Shown here piece after piece: positions 26,670 through 35,993 of a DNA stretch of 64,000 nt. A program made the translations under genes and the position numbers. Under the pieces are notes generated by a model, which saw only the letters and a program-made list of their open reading frames with translations, was not told where the DNA came from and did not search any database. The DNA is taken from the NCBI GenBank assembly GCA_045536365.1, contig JAZSNL010000022.1, positions 124,001 to 188,000 on the forward strand. Reading direction: 5' to 3'. Each line of letters starts with the position of its first letter. The first letter of the stretch is position 1. The DNA is from JAZSNL01 sp045536365. Lineage in GTDB: Bacteria > Bacillota_I > Bacilli_A > ML615J-28 > CAG-313.

Positions 26670-28352
26670 TTAATTTAAAGAGCTATCTAACATCATTTTC
26701 GCAAGTTCCTTACTCTTTGATGTTTCATCATTAGGAGAAATCATAATAGATATTTCATTTATTCTTTCTTCATAACTTAGCTCTCTAACACTAGTTATTG
26801 TTCTATTATCTTCACTAACACCTTTTGAAATAAATAAATGTTGATCAGCAACAGCAGCAACAATTGGTAAATGTGTAATTGATAATACTTGTGTTGTTTT
26901 ACTGATTTCTTTTAATTTATCAGCTACTTTTCCAGCAACAACACCACTAATACCAGTATCAATCTCATCAAATATCATTGTTTCTAAATGCATTTTAGTT
27001 AAAATGTGAGTTTTAATCGCTAACATTACACGCGACATTTCCCCACCTGAAGCAACTTTTGATAAACTTTGTTTCTTTTCACCTAAATTAAAAGAAATTA
27101 AGAAATCTGCTTCATCACAACCATATTTTTTAAACACTTTACTATTTTCAAATCCACTTAATTCATAATTATTAAAGATAATTTCAAGTTCTACTTTATC
27201 TAACATTAAATCTTTTAATGAATTTTTAATATCTTTTACTAAAACAACAGCATTTTCTTTTCTAATATTTGTTAATTCTTCAGCTAAAACAGTTAATTTA
27301 TTATATTCATCATTAACTTTCTTTAATGCTTCTTTAATATAAAATTCACTAGAATCAATTTTATCAATTTTTTCATTTAATTCTACCGCATATAAAAGTA
27401 ATCCTTTAATATCTTTTTTATATTTTTTCATTAAAGATTTATATTGATCTAATCTCTCATTTAAATAATTTAACCTATTTTCATCAAATTCCATTTTTTT
27501 AACATCATTATTTATTTCTCTTTCTAAATCTTCTAATTCGAAATATAAATTATCAATTAATTCTTTTTTATTTTGATATTTAGAATCAAAAGGAATGATC
27601 TTATCAAGTTTCATTGAAACTTCATAAAGACTATTACTAATATTATTATCATTTAATAATGTTTTTATTTCTGTTAAATTTTTAAAAATATTTTCAAAAT
27701 TATTTAAATAATCAAGTTCTTCATTTATAGAATTATATTCTTCTTCTGAAAGATTAGATGAAACAATTTCATTTCTTTGATAAGTATAATAATCTAATTG
27801 TTCATTAATTTTTTCGAAATCATCAATTAAATTATGATATTCTTTTAAACTATTATTAAAAAATCTTAATTGTTCTTGATATTTATTTAAAACATTTAAT
27901 GAATTTTTATTATCAATAAAATCTAAATAATTTTTTGAATCGAATAATTTATGAGTATCTTCCTGAGTATGAATATCAGCGATCCCCTCAGAAATAATCT
28001 CTAAATTACCAAGTGTCACAACCGTACCATTAATTCTAATAATACTTCTTCCGGTTGTATTAACTTCACGACGAATTATTAATAATTCATCATCATAATC
28101 AATGCCCAATTCATCTAATTTTTCCTTTGTTTTATCATTTAATGAATCAAAAACCCCTTCAATAATAGCTTTTTCTTCATTATTTCTAATCATTGTTAAA
28201 GGAAATTTTCCTCCCAATAAAATACCGATAGCGTCAATAATAAGAGATTTTCCAGCACCTGTTTCTCCGGTTAAAACGGTTAATCCTTTATTAAATTCTA
28301 AATTTATGTTATCTATTATCGCAAAATTTTGAACTTTTAAATTAGTTAACAA
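26670..28352 (-). CDS. recN: DNA repair protein RecN
   Basis: This ~560-residue SMC-like ATPase acts early in double-strand break repair. It shows NFAIIDNINLEFNKGLTVLTGETGAGKSLIIDAI (split here: Walker A GETGAGKS), a long coiled coil (about 150-370), and the C-terminal ATPase half with SKVASGGEMSRVMLAI (signature) and MIFDEIDTGISG (Walker B). The ATG at 28361 touches its ribosome binding site; a TTG at 28352, 9 bases after AAGGGG, gives the normal RecN N-terminus. It overlaps the end of dxs by 11 bases, so the two are translationally linked. Confidence 0.95.
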   Translation of the reverse strand: MLTNLKVQNFAIIDNINLEFNKGLTVLTGETGAGKSLIIDAIGILLGGKFPLTMIRNNEEKAIIEGVFDSLNDKTKEKLDELGIDYDDELLIIRREVNTTGRSIIRINGTVVTLGNLEIISEGIADIHTQEDTHKLFDSKNYLDFIDNKNSLNVLNKYQEQLRFFNNSLKEYHNLIDDFEKINEQLDYYTYQRNEIVSSNLSEEEYNSINEELDYLNNFENIFKNLTEIKTLLNDNNISNSLYEVSMKLDKIIPFDSKYQNKKELIDNLYFELEDLEREINNDVKKMEFDENRLNYLNERLDQYKSLMKKYKKDIKGLLLYAVELNEKIDKIDSSEFYIKEALKKVNDEYNKLTVLAEELTNIRKENAVVLVKDIKNSLKDLMLDKVELEIIFNNYELSGFENSKVFKKYGCDEADFLISFNLGEKKQSLSKVASGGEMSRVMLAIKTHILTKMHLETMIFDEIDTGISGVVAGKVADKLKEISKTTQVLSITHLPIVAAVADQHLFISKGVSEDNRTITSVRELSYEERINEISIMISPNDETSKSKELAKMMLDSSLN

Positions 28353-30042
28353 GGCGATCATCCCCTTCTATTTTACTTAAAACATCATTTATTGTTAAAC
28401 GATATTTTCCTTTTAATTCACTTACGCTGCCTACTTCTAAATAAGTATTTTCTAAAGAAATAGAATGAATTTTAATATTTGAATTAATAAATTTATTACA
28501 TATTATATTATATAAAGAACCTTCTTTTATCACTTCTTCTACAATATATAATTCTTTTTCTTCTTTAATAAAGTTATTTATTAATTTTTCATCGATATCT
28601 TTAATTGTACTTGCGTTAACAAGTGTAATATCTTTGTCTTTTAAATTTTGATTAAACTCAAGAACCGTTGGACCATAAGTAATAATTACAACTTTTTTAT
28701 TTGAATCTTTTAAAACTTGCCATGATCCATATTCAAAATGAATATCATATTCAATTTCATTAGTTACTTTAGGATATCTAATTAAAACCGGACCATTATT
28801 TTTTAACGCAAAATCTAACATTTGACAAGCTTCAGTTGAATTTGCAGGAGCTAATACTTTTAAATTAGGTAATATTCCTAAAAAACCAATGTCAAAAATA
28901 CCTTGATGAGTATCACCATCTGCTCCGACAATTCCACTTCGATCAGCACATAAAATAACATTTTGATTAGTTCTTGTAATATCATGAAGTATTTCTCCAA
29001 ATCCTCTTTCATAGAAAGTTGAATAAGTAAAAACAATTGGTTTAAGTTTTGCTTGAGCCATAGCTCCTGCCATAATCATTGCATTTTCTTCCGCGATTCC
29101 TGTATCAATAAAATTATTTGGGTATACTTCTTTTATTTTTTCAATTCCGCATCCTACACTCATTCCTGGTGTAATAACACGAATTGTTTCATCCATATTT
29201 TTAATAAGATGTTCAGCTATTTTTTCACCAAATAGGGAATTAATCTTATTTTCTTCTAATAAGAATTCTCCTGTTTCAATATTAAAAGGACTTACACGAT
29301 GCCAAATGCCTATTTTATCATTTTCAGCAAATTTATATCCTTTTCCTTTAATAGTATGAACATGTAAAACGGTTGTCACTTTGTTTTGTTTTGCAGTAAA
29401 GAGGGCTTTTTCTAATTCATCAAATGAGTGACCATTAACGTTGTCTATATATTCAAAACCTAGGTTTGTAAAAAGATTATGATAATTGTTATGAATTGCA
29501 CCTACCATTTCAGATATGCACATTGAATTATCATTAATAATGATAATCATTTTTTCATTAACTGTTGTAAGATAATTAATTGCCTCAAAAGCAATACCAT
29601 TAGTTAATGAACCATCACCAATTACACATATTAAATCATTAAATAAATTCGGATAAGTTTTTTTTGCTTCTAAAAATCCTAGCGCAGCAGATATTGATGT
29701 AGAACTATGTCCCATTTCATAAATATCATGAACACTTTCACTAGCTTTAGAAAAACCACTAATACCATTTAATGATCCTAGAGTAGAAAATTCTTTTAAT
29801 CTTCCTGTTAAAATCTTATGTGCATAAGTTTGATGAGAAACATCAAAAAAGAATAAGTCTTTTGGACTTTCAAAAACCTTATGCATCATAATAGTTAATT
29901 CAACCATTCCTAAATTAGAAGATAAATGTCCTCCTTTTTTACTAACGGTTTCAATAATAACTTTTCTTATTTCTTCAGCAAGTTTTTCTAACTCAAAATT
30001 ATTCAGTTTTTTTAAATCTGATAAATTTAAATTATCTAACAT
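28342..30042 (-). CDS. dxs: 1-deoxy-D-xylulose-5-phosphate synthase
   Basis: This thiamine-diphosphate enzyme condenses pyruvate and glyceraldehyde 3-phosphate, the first step of the MEP isoprenoid pathway. It shows FFDVSHQTYAHKILTGR, the TPP motif VIGDGSLTNGIAFEAINYL, DNSMCIS, and the transketolase-like part with TGIAEENAMIMAGAMA and DRSGIVGADGDTHQG. At 566 residues it is shorter than typical enzymes (about 620), mainly in linkers, with catalytic motifs intact. It sits between xseB and recN where Bacillus also has ispA and yqxC. Confidence 0.95.
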   Translation of the reverse strand: MLDNLNLSDLKKLNNFELEKLAEEIRKVIIETVSKKGGHLSSNLGMVELTIMMHKVFESPKDLFFFDVSHQTYAHKILTGRLKEFSTLGSLNGISGFSKASESVHDIYEMGHSSTSISAALGFLEAKKTYPNLFNDLICVIGDGSLTNGIAFEAINYLTTVNEKMIIIINDNSMCISEMVGAIHNNYHNLFTNLGFEYIDNVNGHSFDELEKALFTAKQNKVTTVLHVHTIKGKGYKFAENDKIGIWHRVSPFNIETGEFLLEENKINSLFGEKIAEHLIKNMDETIRVITPGMSVGCGIEKIKEVYPNNFIDTGIAEENAMIMAGAMAQAKLKPIVFTYSTFYERGFGEILHDITRTNQNVILCADRSGIVGADGDTHQGIFDIGFLGILPNLKVLAPANSTEACQMLDFALKNNGPVLIRYPKVTNEIEYDIHFEYGSWQVLKDSNKKVVIITYGPTVLEFNQNLKDKDITLVNASTIKDIDEKLINNFIKEEKELYIVEEVIKEGSLYNIICNKFINSNIKIHSISLENTYLEVGSVSELKGKYRLTINDVLSKIEGDDRLVN

Positions 30043-30068
30043 CTTTTTACCCTCTTTTTCGTCGTTTT

Positions 30069-30275
30069 TTATTTAAAATCTTCTACTTTATCTCCTGATA
30101 CTTTCTTTACAACGACTTCTTTTGCTTGTTCTAATCTTTTTTTACATTCAAGACTTAAAGCCATACCTTTTTGGTATAACTCAACAGATTCTTCTAATGA
30201 TAATTTTCCACTTTCTAAAGCAGAAACAATCTCTTGTAATTCTTGAAGTAATTCATCGAATCTTTTTTGTTCCAT
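30069..30275 (-). CDS. xseB: Exodeoxyribonuclease VII small subunit
   Basis: This 68-residue protein has the XseB signature FDELLQELQEIVSALESGKLSLEESVELYQKGM, a helical hairpin, then LECKKRLEQAKEVV. Several copies bind each XseA chain in the exonuclease that degrades single-stranded DNA. It overlaps the xseA stop by one base (translational coupling) and is followed after 26 bases by dxs. In Bacillus ispA sits between xseB and dxs; it is absent here. Confidence 0.95.
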   Translation of the reverse strand: MEQKRFDELLQELQEIVSALESGKLSLEESVELYQKGMALSLECKKRLEQAKEVVVKKVSGDKVEDFK

Positions 30276-31681
30276 TATTTTTCCTCTTTTCCAGTAACTT
30301 CGGCAAATATTTTTCCATTAGTAACATTGATTTCAATGTTATCTTTAATATTAATATCTTTAATATCAGATATTACTTTTCCATCATGATAAACAATACT
30401 ATATCCTTTTAACATAACATTAAATGGATTAAGTAAAATTGTTTTTTGAATTAATTGTTCTAATTTATTAGATTCACTTTTTAATAATGAATCACATAAT
30501 GTAAATATCTTATCTTCAAAATTATTAATTTCAACTTCTTTTTTCATTATTAAATCAGTAATATATTCACTTCTTAATCTTTTATTTAAATGATTAAGCG
30601 TATTTTCATTATTAACTAATACATTATTCATTGAAACTACTAATCTATTTGACAAATCATCAATCTTATTTTCTAAGTTTTCCGCAATCTTATCTGGAGA
30701 TAAAACTCTTAAATGATTATTCAAACTAATTAATTTTTCTTCAAAATTATTTAAATATTCATCAAACCTTGATAACATATGGCTATTTACAAGTCGATCA
30801 TAATTATTATAATCATTAATTAACTTATGTTTCATTGATGATACTAATAAATATGTTGTATCATCAATCATTTGAATGACATCCTTTTTATCCTTTGTAA
30901 GTTTCATTGCGGCACCAGTTGGAGTCGGTGCTCTAAACGAAGACACGAAATCACAAATCGTATAATCACCTTCATGACCAATTGCAGAAACAGTTGGAAT
31001 TGGTGAAGCGAATAATGTTCTCGCAAGTCTTTCATCATTGAAACAAGCCAAATCTTCAAAACTTCCTCCTCCACGACCTATTATAATTACGTCCGCTTCA
31101 TTATCATAATAAACTTTATTCAAAGCTTTTATTAAATCCGCAGGAGCGTCTGCTCCTTGAACTAATGCAGGATATAATTTAATTTCCGCAAGTGGTAAAC
31201 GACGATTAAAAGTAGAAATAATGTCTCTTATAGCTTCTCCCGTAGGAGCTGTAATTACCGCTACTTTTTCTGGATACTCAGGAATAGGTAGTTTTTTATC
31301 TTCATCAAACATTCCTTCTTTAAATAATTTTTCCTTTAAATCAAGAAATTGTTGATATAAAATTCCCACTCCTTCTTCAATCATTTGTCTTACAACAATT
31401 GAATAAGTTCCTCTTTTTTGATAAACTTGGATTTTTCCAATAATTTGAACACTCATACCATCTCTTGGTTGAAACTTAAGTGTTGTATTAGCTGGATAAA
31501 AGAACATTGCAGAAAGTTCAGATTCCGCATCTTTCAAACTAAAATAACAATGTTTTCCACTCCATTTAAAATTAGATATTTCTCCTTTAACATAAACTTC
31601 TTGTAAGTTTACATCAACATCAAATTTATGATAAATATATCTGTTTATTGCAGAAACAGAATAATATTTAACATTCTCCAT
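30275..31681 (-). CDS. xseA: Exodeoxyribonuclease VII large subunit
   Basis: This 468-residue catalytic subunit starts with an OB fold (VYVKGEISNFKWSGKHCYFSLKD), followed by the catalytic core: VAVITAPTGEAIRDII, DVIIIGRGGGSFEDLACFNDE and TVSAIGHEGDYTICDFVSSFRAPTPTGA. A long helical region follows, then the C-terminal GYSIVYHDGKVI. It degrades single-stranded DNA in both directions. It overlaps nusB by 14 bases, so nusB-xseA-xseB form a tight unit. Confidence 0.96.
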   Translation of the reverse strand: MENVKYYSVSAINRYIYHKFDVDVNLQEVYVKGEISNFKWSGKHCYFSLKDAESELSAMFFYPANTTLKFQPRDGMSVQIIGKIQVYQKRGTYSIVVRQMIEEGVGILYQQFLDLKEKLFKEGMFDEDKKLPIPEYPEKVAVITAPTGEAIRDIISTFNRRLPLAEIKLYPALVQGADAPADLIKALNKVYYDNEADVIIIGRGGGSFEDLACFNDERLARTLFASPIPTVSAIGHEGDYTICDFVSSFRAPTPTGAAMKLTKDKKDVIQMIDDTTYLLVSSMKHKLINDYNNYDRLVNSHMLSRFDEYLNNFEEKLISLNNHLRVLSPDKIAENLENKIDDLSNRLVVSMNNVLVNNENTLNHLNKRLRSEYITDLIMKKEVEINNFEDKIFTLCDSLLKSESNKLEQLIQKTILLNPFNVMLKGYSIVYHDGKVISDIKDINIKDNIEINVTNGKIFAEVTGKEEK

Positions 31682-32105
31682 AAACCACCTTCGCTATACT
31701 ATCTAATAAACGATTATTAAATCTAACTTGTTCATTATTATCTAAATTACTATATGCTTTAGTAATTTCAATACCTTCGTTAATAATAACAGGTTTTGGA
31801 GTTTTTGTATATTTCATTTCATATGTTGCAACACGAATAATTGCACGGTCTACATAAGATAATTCACCTATTGTCCAATTTTCAATTGATTTATTAATGA
31901 TTAAATCAATATCAGACATATTTTTTAATACACCTTTTATTAATTTTCTTGCAAGATTAAAATCGATTTCAACTTGATATTCTTCATTTTCTAATTGTTC
32001 TTGAATATCATCAAATCTTTCATCAAAATTATCAATAGTTTCATTATTAAAATCTACCGCATATAATACTTGTACTGCTACAATTCTTCCATTATGTCTT
32101 CTCAT
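31668..32105 (-). CDS. nusB: Transcription antitermination protein NusB
   Basis: This 145-residue all-helical protein binds boxA RNA together with S10 and supports rRNA antitermination. The start MRRHNGRIVAVQVLYAVDF, the middle WTIGELSYVDRAIIRVATYEM and PVIINEGIEITKAYSN near the C-terminus are typical. It is one base after the upstream lipoprotein gene and overlaps xseA. folD, often found between nusB and xseA in Bacillus, is missing here. Confidence 0.95.
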   Translation of the reverse strand: MRRHNGRIVAVQVLYAVDFNNETIDNFDERFDDIQEQLENEEYQVEIDFNLARKLIKGVLKNMSDIDLIINKSIENWTIGELSYVDRAIIRVATYEMKYTKTPKPVIINEGIEITKAYSNLDNNEQVRFNNRLLDSIAKVVYGEC

Positions 32106-32106
32106 A

Positions 32107-33606
32107 TTATTTACCTACTTCTATTGTAAATGGTAACAAAGGAATATTTTCATCATTATAGATCCAACAATTACCATTTTCTTTCTTCACATCATATTCT
32201 ATTCTAGAAATTTGATAATATTGTTTTTCTAAAGGAATATCTTTTACATCTTCAGAAATAATATCTTTTATTTCTAAATCTATTTCAATAACATTATTAT
32301 TAATAACATAATCAAGATCAATCAAATTATTATTAACATCATAAATTTTTAAAAACTTAAGTCCATTTTCAGCAATATAATCAACATCTGAAATATCACA
32401 CATTAAATAATCAGTATTAGAAATATAAATACTAACCTTTGTCAATTCTTCTTTTTCATTATACAAAGATACTAATTTAGAATATCCTGATGGTCTAACA
32501 CCATCAAATACTACTTTTATAATACGATCAATTAATTTATTTTCATCTATTTCTACAATATTATTTTCATTCAACTCTTTATCATATAAAACATTTAAGT
32601 CATATGTAGGAATTAAATAAGTATTACTAAAGTAATAAGAATTATTCATCTGATGAGTTCTTAAGATTTCAATAGATTCTATAGTACTTGACTCACTTTG
32701 AATAAATACTTTTTTAACATTTTCACCAAAAGCATCACAGAAATAATTAGTTAATAGATTTAACATTATTGCATAAGCTTTATCATAATTCTTACCTAAT
32801 GAAAAACTACTATCATTATCACTAAAATGCCAAATATAACCAGTAAACTTAATTCCTTCTAATGGTTTTAACATTTTTTCATATAAATTAGAAGTCATTT
32901 CACTATCATATAAATCATTACGGACTAAATAATCTTTTAGATATTTTACTCTATCAATATTATTTTTAGATACCCATTCGTATAAATTACTTTTTTCAGA
33001 ATCTAAAACGATAATTCCAATTGGAACATCATTAGATATTAATGACTCATGTTGTTGATATATTTTTTCTGCTAATTTTTTAATATATGAACTAACATTT
33101 TCATTTGTTTCCCAACTAGAAACTTCTTTATTTACATAATAATATCCAATATTCTTATGTTTAATATTATTATCAGAAACTTCATCTACTTCTGTTAATT
33201 CATTTGTATTAATTAACCATACTTCTCCAAATTTAATATTATTATAAGTATGAATATAAGTATCAAATGAATCTTTAATTTCTAGTTTATACTCTTTAGT
33301 TGAAGCAGTTGGTGTATTAATAGTAATACTAAAAGTATTATCTAAACCAGCAATTCCATAATTTTGACTAACAAGTTTTCCTTTATTGTCATAAACAGAA
33401 GCTATCATTACAACACCTTCTTCGCTTACACCAACAATATTGATACTAGAACTCGCTTCAATAATTGCATTATCATTAAAGTAACTATTTACCTTAAAAT
33501 CCTCAGTTATTTTTTCACCTACTGGTATTTCAATTCTAACTGGTTCTTCACATGAACATAAAGTAAAACAAATTATTAATAAACAAATAATCATTACCTT
33601 TCTCAT
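32107..33606 (-). CDS. Lipoprotein related to sialate O-acetylesterase, catalytic motif lost
   Basis: This 499-residue protein has a signal peptide and lipobox (FTLCSCEEP), so it is probably anchored to the outer membrane face. A beta-rich domain of about 110 residues leads to NNIKFGEVWLINTNEL, which lines up with the VxxGEVWLCSGQSNM start of SGNH-type sialate O-acetylesterases. The catalytic GQSN block is not present. Further on, MLKPLEGIKFTGYIWHFSDND resembles the family's IHPLxxxxIKGxIWYQGESN. The overall layout is retained while active-site residues are replaced, so I read it as a binding or structural derivative. It is co-directional with nusB (1-base gap), with its own promoter. Confidence 0.6.
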   Translation of the reverse strand: MRKVMIICLLIICFTLCSCEEPVRIEIPVGEKITEDFKVNSYFNDNAIIEASSSINIVGVSEEGVVMIASVYDNKGKLVSQNYGIAGLDNTFSITINTPTASTKEYKLEIKDSFDTYIHTYNNIKFGEVWLINTNELTEVDEVSDNNIKHKNIGYYYVNKEVSSWETNENVSSYIKKLAEKIYQQHESLISNDVPIGIIVLDSEKSNLYEWVSKNNIDRVKYLKDYLVRNDLYDSEMTSNLYEKMLKPLEGIKFTGYIWHFSDNDSSFSLGKNYDKAYAIMLNLLTNYFCDAFGENVKKVFIQSESSTIESIEILRTHQMNNSYYFSNTYLIPTYDLNVLYDKELNENNIVEIDENKLIDRIIKVVFDGVRPSGYSKLVSLYNEKEELTKVSIYISNTDYLMCDISDVDYIAENGLKFLKIYDVNNNLIDLDYVINNNVIEIDLEIKDIISEDVKDIPLEKQYYQISRIEYDVKKENGNCWIYNDENIPLLPFTIEVGK

Positions 33607-33640
33607 AATACCACCTCAAATTCGCATAAATAGTAAGTTT

Positions 33641-33669
33641 ATTATACTATAACTTTAGTTTTTTTGCAA
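33641..33669 (-). promoter_or_regulatory. Sigma-A promoter of the SASA-like lipoprotein-nusB operon
   Basis: TTGCAA (33669-33664) and TATAAT (33646-33641) on the minus strand, 17-base spacer, about 35 bases before the lipoprotein ATG. Confidence 0.75.
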
Positions 33670-33712
33670 ACAATAAGAAGATTTTTAGTAAGGTTTTACT
33701 TAAATAAAAAAA

Positions 33713-33731
33713 GAGTGTTAACTAAACACTC
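33713..33731 (-). terminator. Terminator after the small basic protein gene
   Basis: GAGTGTT/AACACTC stem with a 5-base loop, followed by TTTTTTT on the minus strand, six bases after the stop at 33737. Confidence 0.8.
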
Positions 33732-33736
33732 ATTTT

Positions 33737-33880
33737 TTATTTTTTCAACTTTTTTCTTTTATTTTTATGTCGATTTTTAACCTTTACATCTTCTTCAATC
33801 GTATTTCTACTCATTTCCATGTCTCGATTAAAATAATCATCATTTTGATCAACTAAAGAATTTTTAGTAATTTTTTTCAT
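33737..33880 (-). CDS. Small, highly charged protein of unknown function
   Basis: A 47-residue frame starts at ATG 33880 behind AAGGGTGAT (another ATG lies directly before at 33883). It reads MKKITKNSLVDQNDDYF then a middle acidic part and a very basic tail (VKNRHKNKRKKLKK). There is a good ribosome binding site, coding-like composition and a dedicated terminator, and it lies 31 bases behind trmL on the same strand. I recognise no family; the size and charge would fit an RNA- or nucleic-acid-associated peptide, but this is a guess. Confidence 0.6.
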   Translation of the reverse strand: MKKITKNSLVDQNDDYFNRDMEMSRNTIEEDVKVKNRHKNKRKKLKK

Positions 33881-33910
33881 CATATCACCCTTAATATTAT
33901 TTACATTATC

Positions 33911-34432
33911 TTAATCTTTAATTAACCAATCTTTTCCTTTTAAAGTTTCAGGTTCAAATTCTGATAATCCTTCATAATTTTGTTGTCTTAAAGCTTCAAA
34001 TACTGCCACTGCAGCAACATTACTAACATTAAGAGATCTAATTTTATCATTAGTAGGAATTCTAATACAATTATCAAGATGTTCCCTTAAAATTTCTTTT
34101 GGTATACCAGTAGATTCTTTACCAATAATGAAATAATATTTTTCATTTAAATCATCTAATTTTAACTCATGTGGAGTTTTCATCCCATATCTTGTAAAGA
34201 AATACATTTTACCTTGATTTTTACTTAAAAAATCCTCAAAATCATCATAAACAATATAATCAACATTAGGAATATAATTAACAGCAGCTCTATTTAAATG
34301 CTTATCAGTTAAATGAAAACCAAGTGGTCTAATTAAATGTAAAACTGTATTTGTACCAGCACATGTTCTCATGATATTCCCTGTATTTTGAGGAATTTCT
34401 GGTTCATATAAAACAATATTATTTCTTGCCAT
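33911..34432 (-). CDS. trmL: tRNA (cytidine/uridine-34 2'-O)-methyltransferase TrmL
   Basis: This 173-residue SPOUT methyltransferase modifies the wobble base of tRNA-Leu isoacceptors. Typical blocks are IVLYEPEIPQNTGNIMRTC, LIRPLGFHLTDKHLNRAAVNY, the knot motifs FIIGKESTGIPKEIL and IRIPTNDKIRSLNVSNVAAVAVFEALRQ. Ribosome binding site AGGAGA. It is 9 bases after a MATE transporter gene and is followed by the small basic protein gene, so all three may be co-transcribed. Confidence 0.94.
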   Translation of the reverse strand: MARNNIVLYEPEIPQNTGNIMRTCAGTNTVLHLIRPLGFHLTDKHLNRAAVNYIPNVDYIVYDDFEDFLSKNQGKMYFFTRYGMKTPHELKLDDLNEKYYFIIGKESTGIPKEILREHLDNCIRIPTNDKIRSLNVSNVAAVAVFEALRQQNYEGLSEFEPETLKGKDWLIKD

Positions 34433-34441
34433 AAACTTCTC

Positions 34442-35863
34442 CTATTCATTCATTACTTTTTCTAATCTTTTTTTACTTGATGATATCCTTGGCTTATAAT
34501 CAATAAAACGATATAAGAAAATACAAACCATACAAATAGCAGTATTACTAAGCACCATCGCATACCAAATACTAGCTTCTTTTAACCCGCCAACATATAA
34601 TAACAAATATGTAAAAGGAATTCTAAATCCCCATAATCTAAGTCCTGATGAAATCAAACTAAACTCTGTTCTTCCACTACCTTGGAATAAACCAGTAAAG
34701 ACTTGGAATGCACCAAAAGCAGGTAATCCTAAAAGTAAGAAAACCAAATATTCTGAACAAACCTTTATTGATTCAATATCATTATCTAAGAAAATTCTCG
34801 CCATCGGTTCACGTAAAAACATCATAACAATAGAACCAATTCCCATTGTTGTTAAAGTAATAAGCATTGTTGTTTTAAAGCATTTCTTCGCTCTTTCAAC
34901 ATTATTAGCTCCTATATTTTGTCCTATTAGAGTTGCAAGAACAGATGAAAATGCCATTGCTGGGAAAAGTAAAATCGAATGAATCTTACCTCCTACAGAA
35001 ATACCATTTTTAACAACATCATCAAAATTATAAATAATGCTATTTACAATAACAAATGCCATTGAAGTAAAAATTTGTGATAAAGCAGCTGGAATTCCTA
35101 CTCTGAATATTTTCTTTGTATAATGCATTTCTAATTTTAAATCATTCATTTGAATACTCATACTATTTTTCTTTCTAAATAAATGAATTAAACAAATAGG
35201 AACAATTATTAAATTACCTATTACTGTTGCAATAGCAGCACCTCTAATATCCATTTTAAATCCAAGTACAAATAAACCAGTTAAAATAATATTAACAACG
35301 ATAGAAATCGTATTTACAATAACTGGCGATAACGTATCACCTTCAGCTTGTCTAGATGCTTGATAAGCATAAAAAATAAACAATCCAATCATTTCAAAAG
35401 ATCTTATTCTCAAATATAAAACTGAATACTGATGATCATAACTACCTGGAGTAGCATTCATCAATTTCATTATTAATGGAGCAGCAAAATATAAAATAAC
35501 ATTAAAAACAATACCAAGCATTATACACAATACTAATAATTGACCACTAACTTTTTTAGCCTTCTCTTCTTTTTTCGCTCCTATATATTGACTCATTATC
35601 GCAACACCAGCAATCATAAACCCCATCGCAAGTGCTTGGAAAATTGAAAAAACCGGTCCTGTAAAAGATATCGCACTTCTTTGAGCACTTAAAACAGCTT
35701 CACCATTAACTAAACCAGATACATCCATTTTACCAATAAAAAACATATCAACCATATCATGTAAAGACTTTATTATATTACATATCATAATTGGTAAAGC
35801 TAGTTTAAATATAGTTTTAAATAAATTCTTTTCCTTTAGTATTAAATCACTTTTATTAGCCAT
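34442..35863 (-). CDS. MATE family multidrug efflux transporter
   Basis: This ~473-residue protein has 12 predicted membrane helices in two halves. The MATE hallmarks include KLALPIMICNIIKSLHDMVDMFFIG in helix 1 and GGKIHSILLFPAMAFSSVLATLIGQNIGA in the second half. Such proteins export cationic drugs or metabolites with Na+ or H+. I chose ATG 35863, six bases behind AAAGGTG, over the GTG at 35872. It ends in TAG just before trmL. Substrate unknown. Confidence 0.92.
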   Translation of the reverse strand: MANKSDLILKEKNLFKTIFKLALPIMICNIIKSLHDMVDMFFIGKMDVSGLVNGEAVLSAQRSAISFTGPVFSIFQALAMGFMIAGVAIMSQYIGAKKEEKAKKVSGQLLVLCIMLGIVFNVILYFAAPLIMKLMNATPGSYDHQYSVLYLRIRSFEMIGLFIFYAYQASRQAEGDTLSPVIVNTISIVVNIILTGLFVLGFKMDIRGAAIATVIGNLIIVPICLIHLFRKKNSMSIQMNDLKLEMHYTKKIFRVGIPAALSQIFTSMAFVIVNSIIYNFDDVVKNGISVGGKIHSILLFPAMAFSSVLATLIGQNIGANNVERAKKCFKTTMLITLTTMGIGSIVMMFLREPMARIFLDNDIESIKVCSEYLVFLLLGLPAFGAFQVFTGLFQGSGRTEFSLISSGLRLWGFRIPFTYLLLYVGGLKEASIWYAMVLSNTAICMVCIFLYRFIDYKPRISSSKKRLEKVMNE

Positions 35864-35933
35864 TATCATCACCTTTTTTAATTATACCACTTTTGATTTT
35901 TTTTTAATAACTAAATGCTTATTAACATTTAAA

Positions 35934-35962
35934 TTGTATAAAATATCTTTTTATGATAAAAT
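35934..35962 (+). promoter_or_regulatory. Sigma-A-like promoter of the MFS transporter gene
   Basis: TTGTAT (35934-35939), 17 bases, TAAAAT (35957-35962), about 30 bases before the ATG at 35994. Confidence 0.6.
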
Positions 35963-35993
35963 ATTCTTATAAAATATGAAAGTAGGTTAAATT

